Of a DNA stretch of 64,000 nucleotides, positions 63,264 through 64,000 are shown one piece after another. The notes under the pieces are model-generated. The model made no database searches. It was not told the DNA's origin and was given only the letters and a program-made list of their open reading frames with translations. Position numbers and translations under genes: made by a program. The first letter of the stretch is position 1, and every line of letters begins with the position of its first letter. The stretch spans positions 124,001 to 188,000 of the forward strand of contig NZ_CANMQT010000005.1 of NCBI RefSeq assembly GCF_947500065.1. Direction: 5' to 3'. This stretch comes from an uncultured Aquimarina sp. (GTDB lineage Bacteria > Bacteroidota > Bacteroidia > Flavobacteriales > Flavobacteriaceae).

Positions 63264-63953
63264 GTGAGTAGAATTATCATCACCATATTATGCTTTACTT
63301 ATATCACTGGTTTTGGTCAAACAGATTATACAACCAAAAGGAAACACATGGTAAAGACTCAATTAAAAACCAGAGATATAAGAGATCGTGCAACACTTAA
63401 TGCGATGTTACAGGTTCCCAGACATCTTTTTGTCCCCAAAAGCAAGAGATCACAAGCATATAGAGATGGTCCTCTGTCTATTGGTAATGGTCAAACTATT
63501 TCCCAACCCTATATTGTAGCACTTATGACACAAGAGTTAAAAGTGAAAGCTACTGATAGGGTGCTGGAGATAGGTACAGGTTCAGGATATCAGGCAGCTG
63601 TACTCGCAAAAATTGTAGATTCGGTATATACTATTGAAATTGTTAAGAACCTGGCTTTGAAAGCAAAAGATCGATTGAAGGTGTTAGGATATACCAATGT
63701 TACTGTAAAATGGGGTGATGGTTATGACGGATGGCCTGTAAAAGCACCTTTTGATGCCATTACAGTAACCGCTGGAGCAGAATCCATTCCACAACCATTA
63801 ATAGATCAGCTTAAAAATGGAGGACGAATGGTCATACCTGTAGGTCCCAATAATTCGGTTCGACAATTGGTTTTGGTCAAAAAAATGGATCATAAAATCA
63901 TAACCAAAAATCTGATTCCGGTTCGTTTCGTGCCTTTTACAAGACAAAATTAG
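63264..63953 (+). CDS. pcm: Protein-L-isoaspartate O-methyltransferase, secreted form
   Basis: 229 aa from a GTG start, with N-terminal signal peptide (MSRIIITILCFTYITGFGQ). Family markers are all present: VPRHLFVPKSKR, GNGQTISQPYIVALMTQ, the AdoMet-binding loop VLEIGTGSGYQAAVLA, then YTIEIVKNLALKAK, and the late PVRFVPFTRQN. It repairs isoaspartyl residues using S-adenosylmethionine in its known members. An exported version is unusual because AdoMet is not normally found outside the cytoplasm, yet such variants recur in Bacteroidota. It is the last gene in the window; 47 bp of non-coding sequence follow. Confidence 0.92.
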   Translation: MSRIIITILCFTYITGFGQTDYTTKRKHMVKTQLKTRDIRDRATLNAMLQVPRHLFVPKSKRSQAYRDGPLSIGNGQTISQPYIVALMTQELKVKATDRVLEIGTGSGYQAAVLAKIVDSVYTIEIVKNLALKAKDRLKVLGYTNVTVKWGDGYDGWPVKAPFDAITVTAGAESIPQPLIDQLKNGGRMVIPVGPNNSVRQLVLVKKMDHKIITKNLIPVRFVPFTRQN

Positions 63954-64000
63954 TAAGCAGGAACTTAGTAAAAGCTTATTGGTTATATGCTACTAATAAA

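Overview
The window is AT-rich DNA that looks like a chromosome segment of a marine-type member of the Bacteroidota, most likely family Flavobacteriaceae. The signs are GLPGLI-family and TonB-dependent outer-membrane proteins, several proteins with a type IX secretion (T9SS) C-terminal sorting domain, MBG/YDG repeat surface proteins, LytTR regulation, and AT-rich leaders without Shine-Dalgarno boxes. The genus cannot be fixed from the sequence alone. No rRNA, tRNA, CRISPR array, transposase or phage gene was seen.

Region 1 (1-1533, minus strand) holds a GLPGLI protein followed by the start of a TonB-dependent receptor that runs off the left edge. Region 2 (1931-33308) is the main feature: an NtrB/NtrC-like two-component pair on the minus strand, divergent from a roughly 28-kb plus-strand locus. 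That locus encodes a serine hydrolase, a HlyD/MacA-type adaptor, a MacB-type ATPase, nine tandem paralogous double-FtsX permeases of 784-815 aa, a DUF2807 protein, a second ATPase and a TolC-type outer-membrane protein. It splits into block A (4846-25271) and block B (25654-33308). Each block is preceded by the same control region: an identical 21-bp dyad placed 71 bp before a GG(-24)-like element. This suggests that the neighbouring NtrC-type regulator controls both blocks. Between the blocks lies the decayed start of a further permease, and repeat modules sit in several spacers, so the array seems to have grown and shrunk by recombination.

Region 3 (33366-41067) carries two sister T9SS surface proteins on the minus strand. 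They have nearly identical ends but different repeat cores (YDG versus seven 240-bp MBG units), and each is followed by a copy of the same terminator. Region 4 (41198-47798) is a minus-strand operon (small exported protein, ABC ATPase, ABC-2 permease fused to an M1 metallopeptidase) divergent from a LytS/LytTR two-component pair. Region 5 (47823-51080) holds hypothetical proteins, a double-domain universal stress protein and a fragment of another.

Region 6 (51081-57143) encodes an RNA polymerase sigma factor, a single-pass membrane protein with a TPR-like outer part, a T9SS-sorted subtilase with a long acidic tract, and an exported, membrane-anchored TPR-CHAT (caspase-like) protease. This is a plausible proteolysis-linked signalling module. 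Region 7 (57312-61133) holds DUF2490, a DUF1611-like P-loop protein, a small membrane protein and an HTTM-DCC fusion. It is followed by a divergent type I ABC exporter with a degenerate ATPase domain and a secreted protein-L-isoaspartate methyltransferase.
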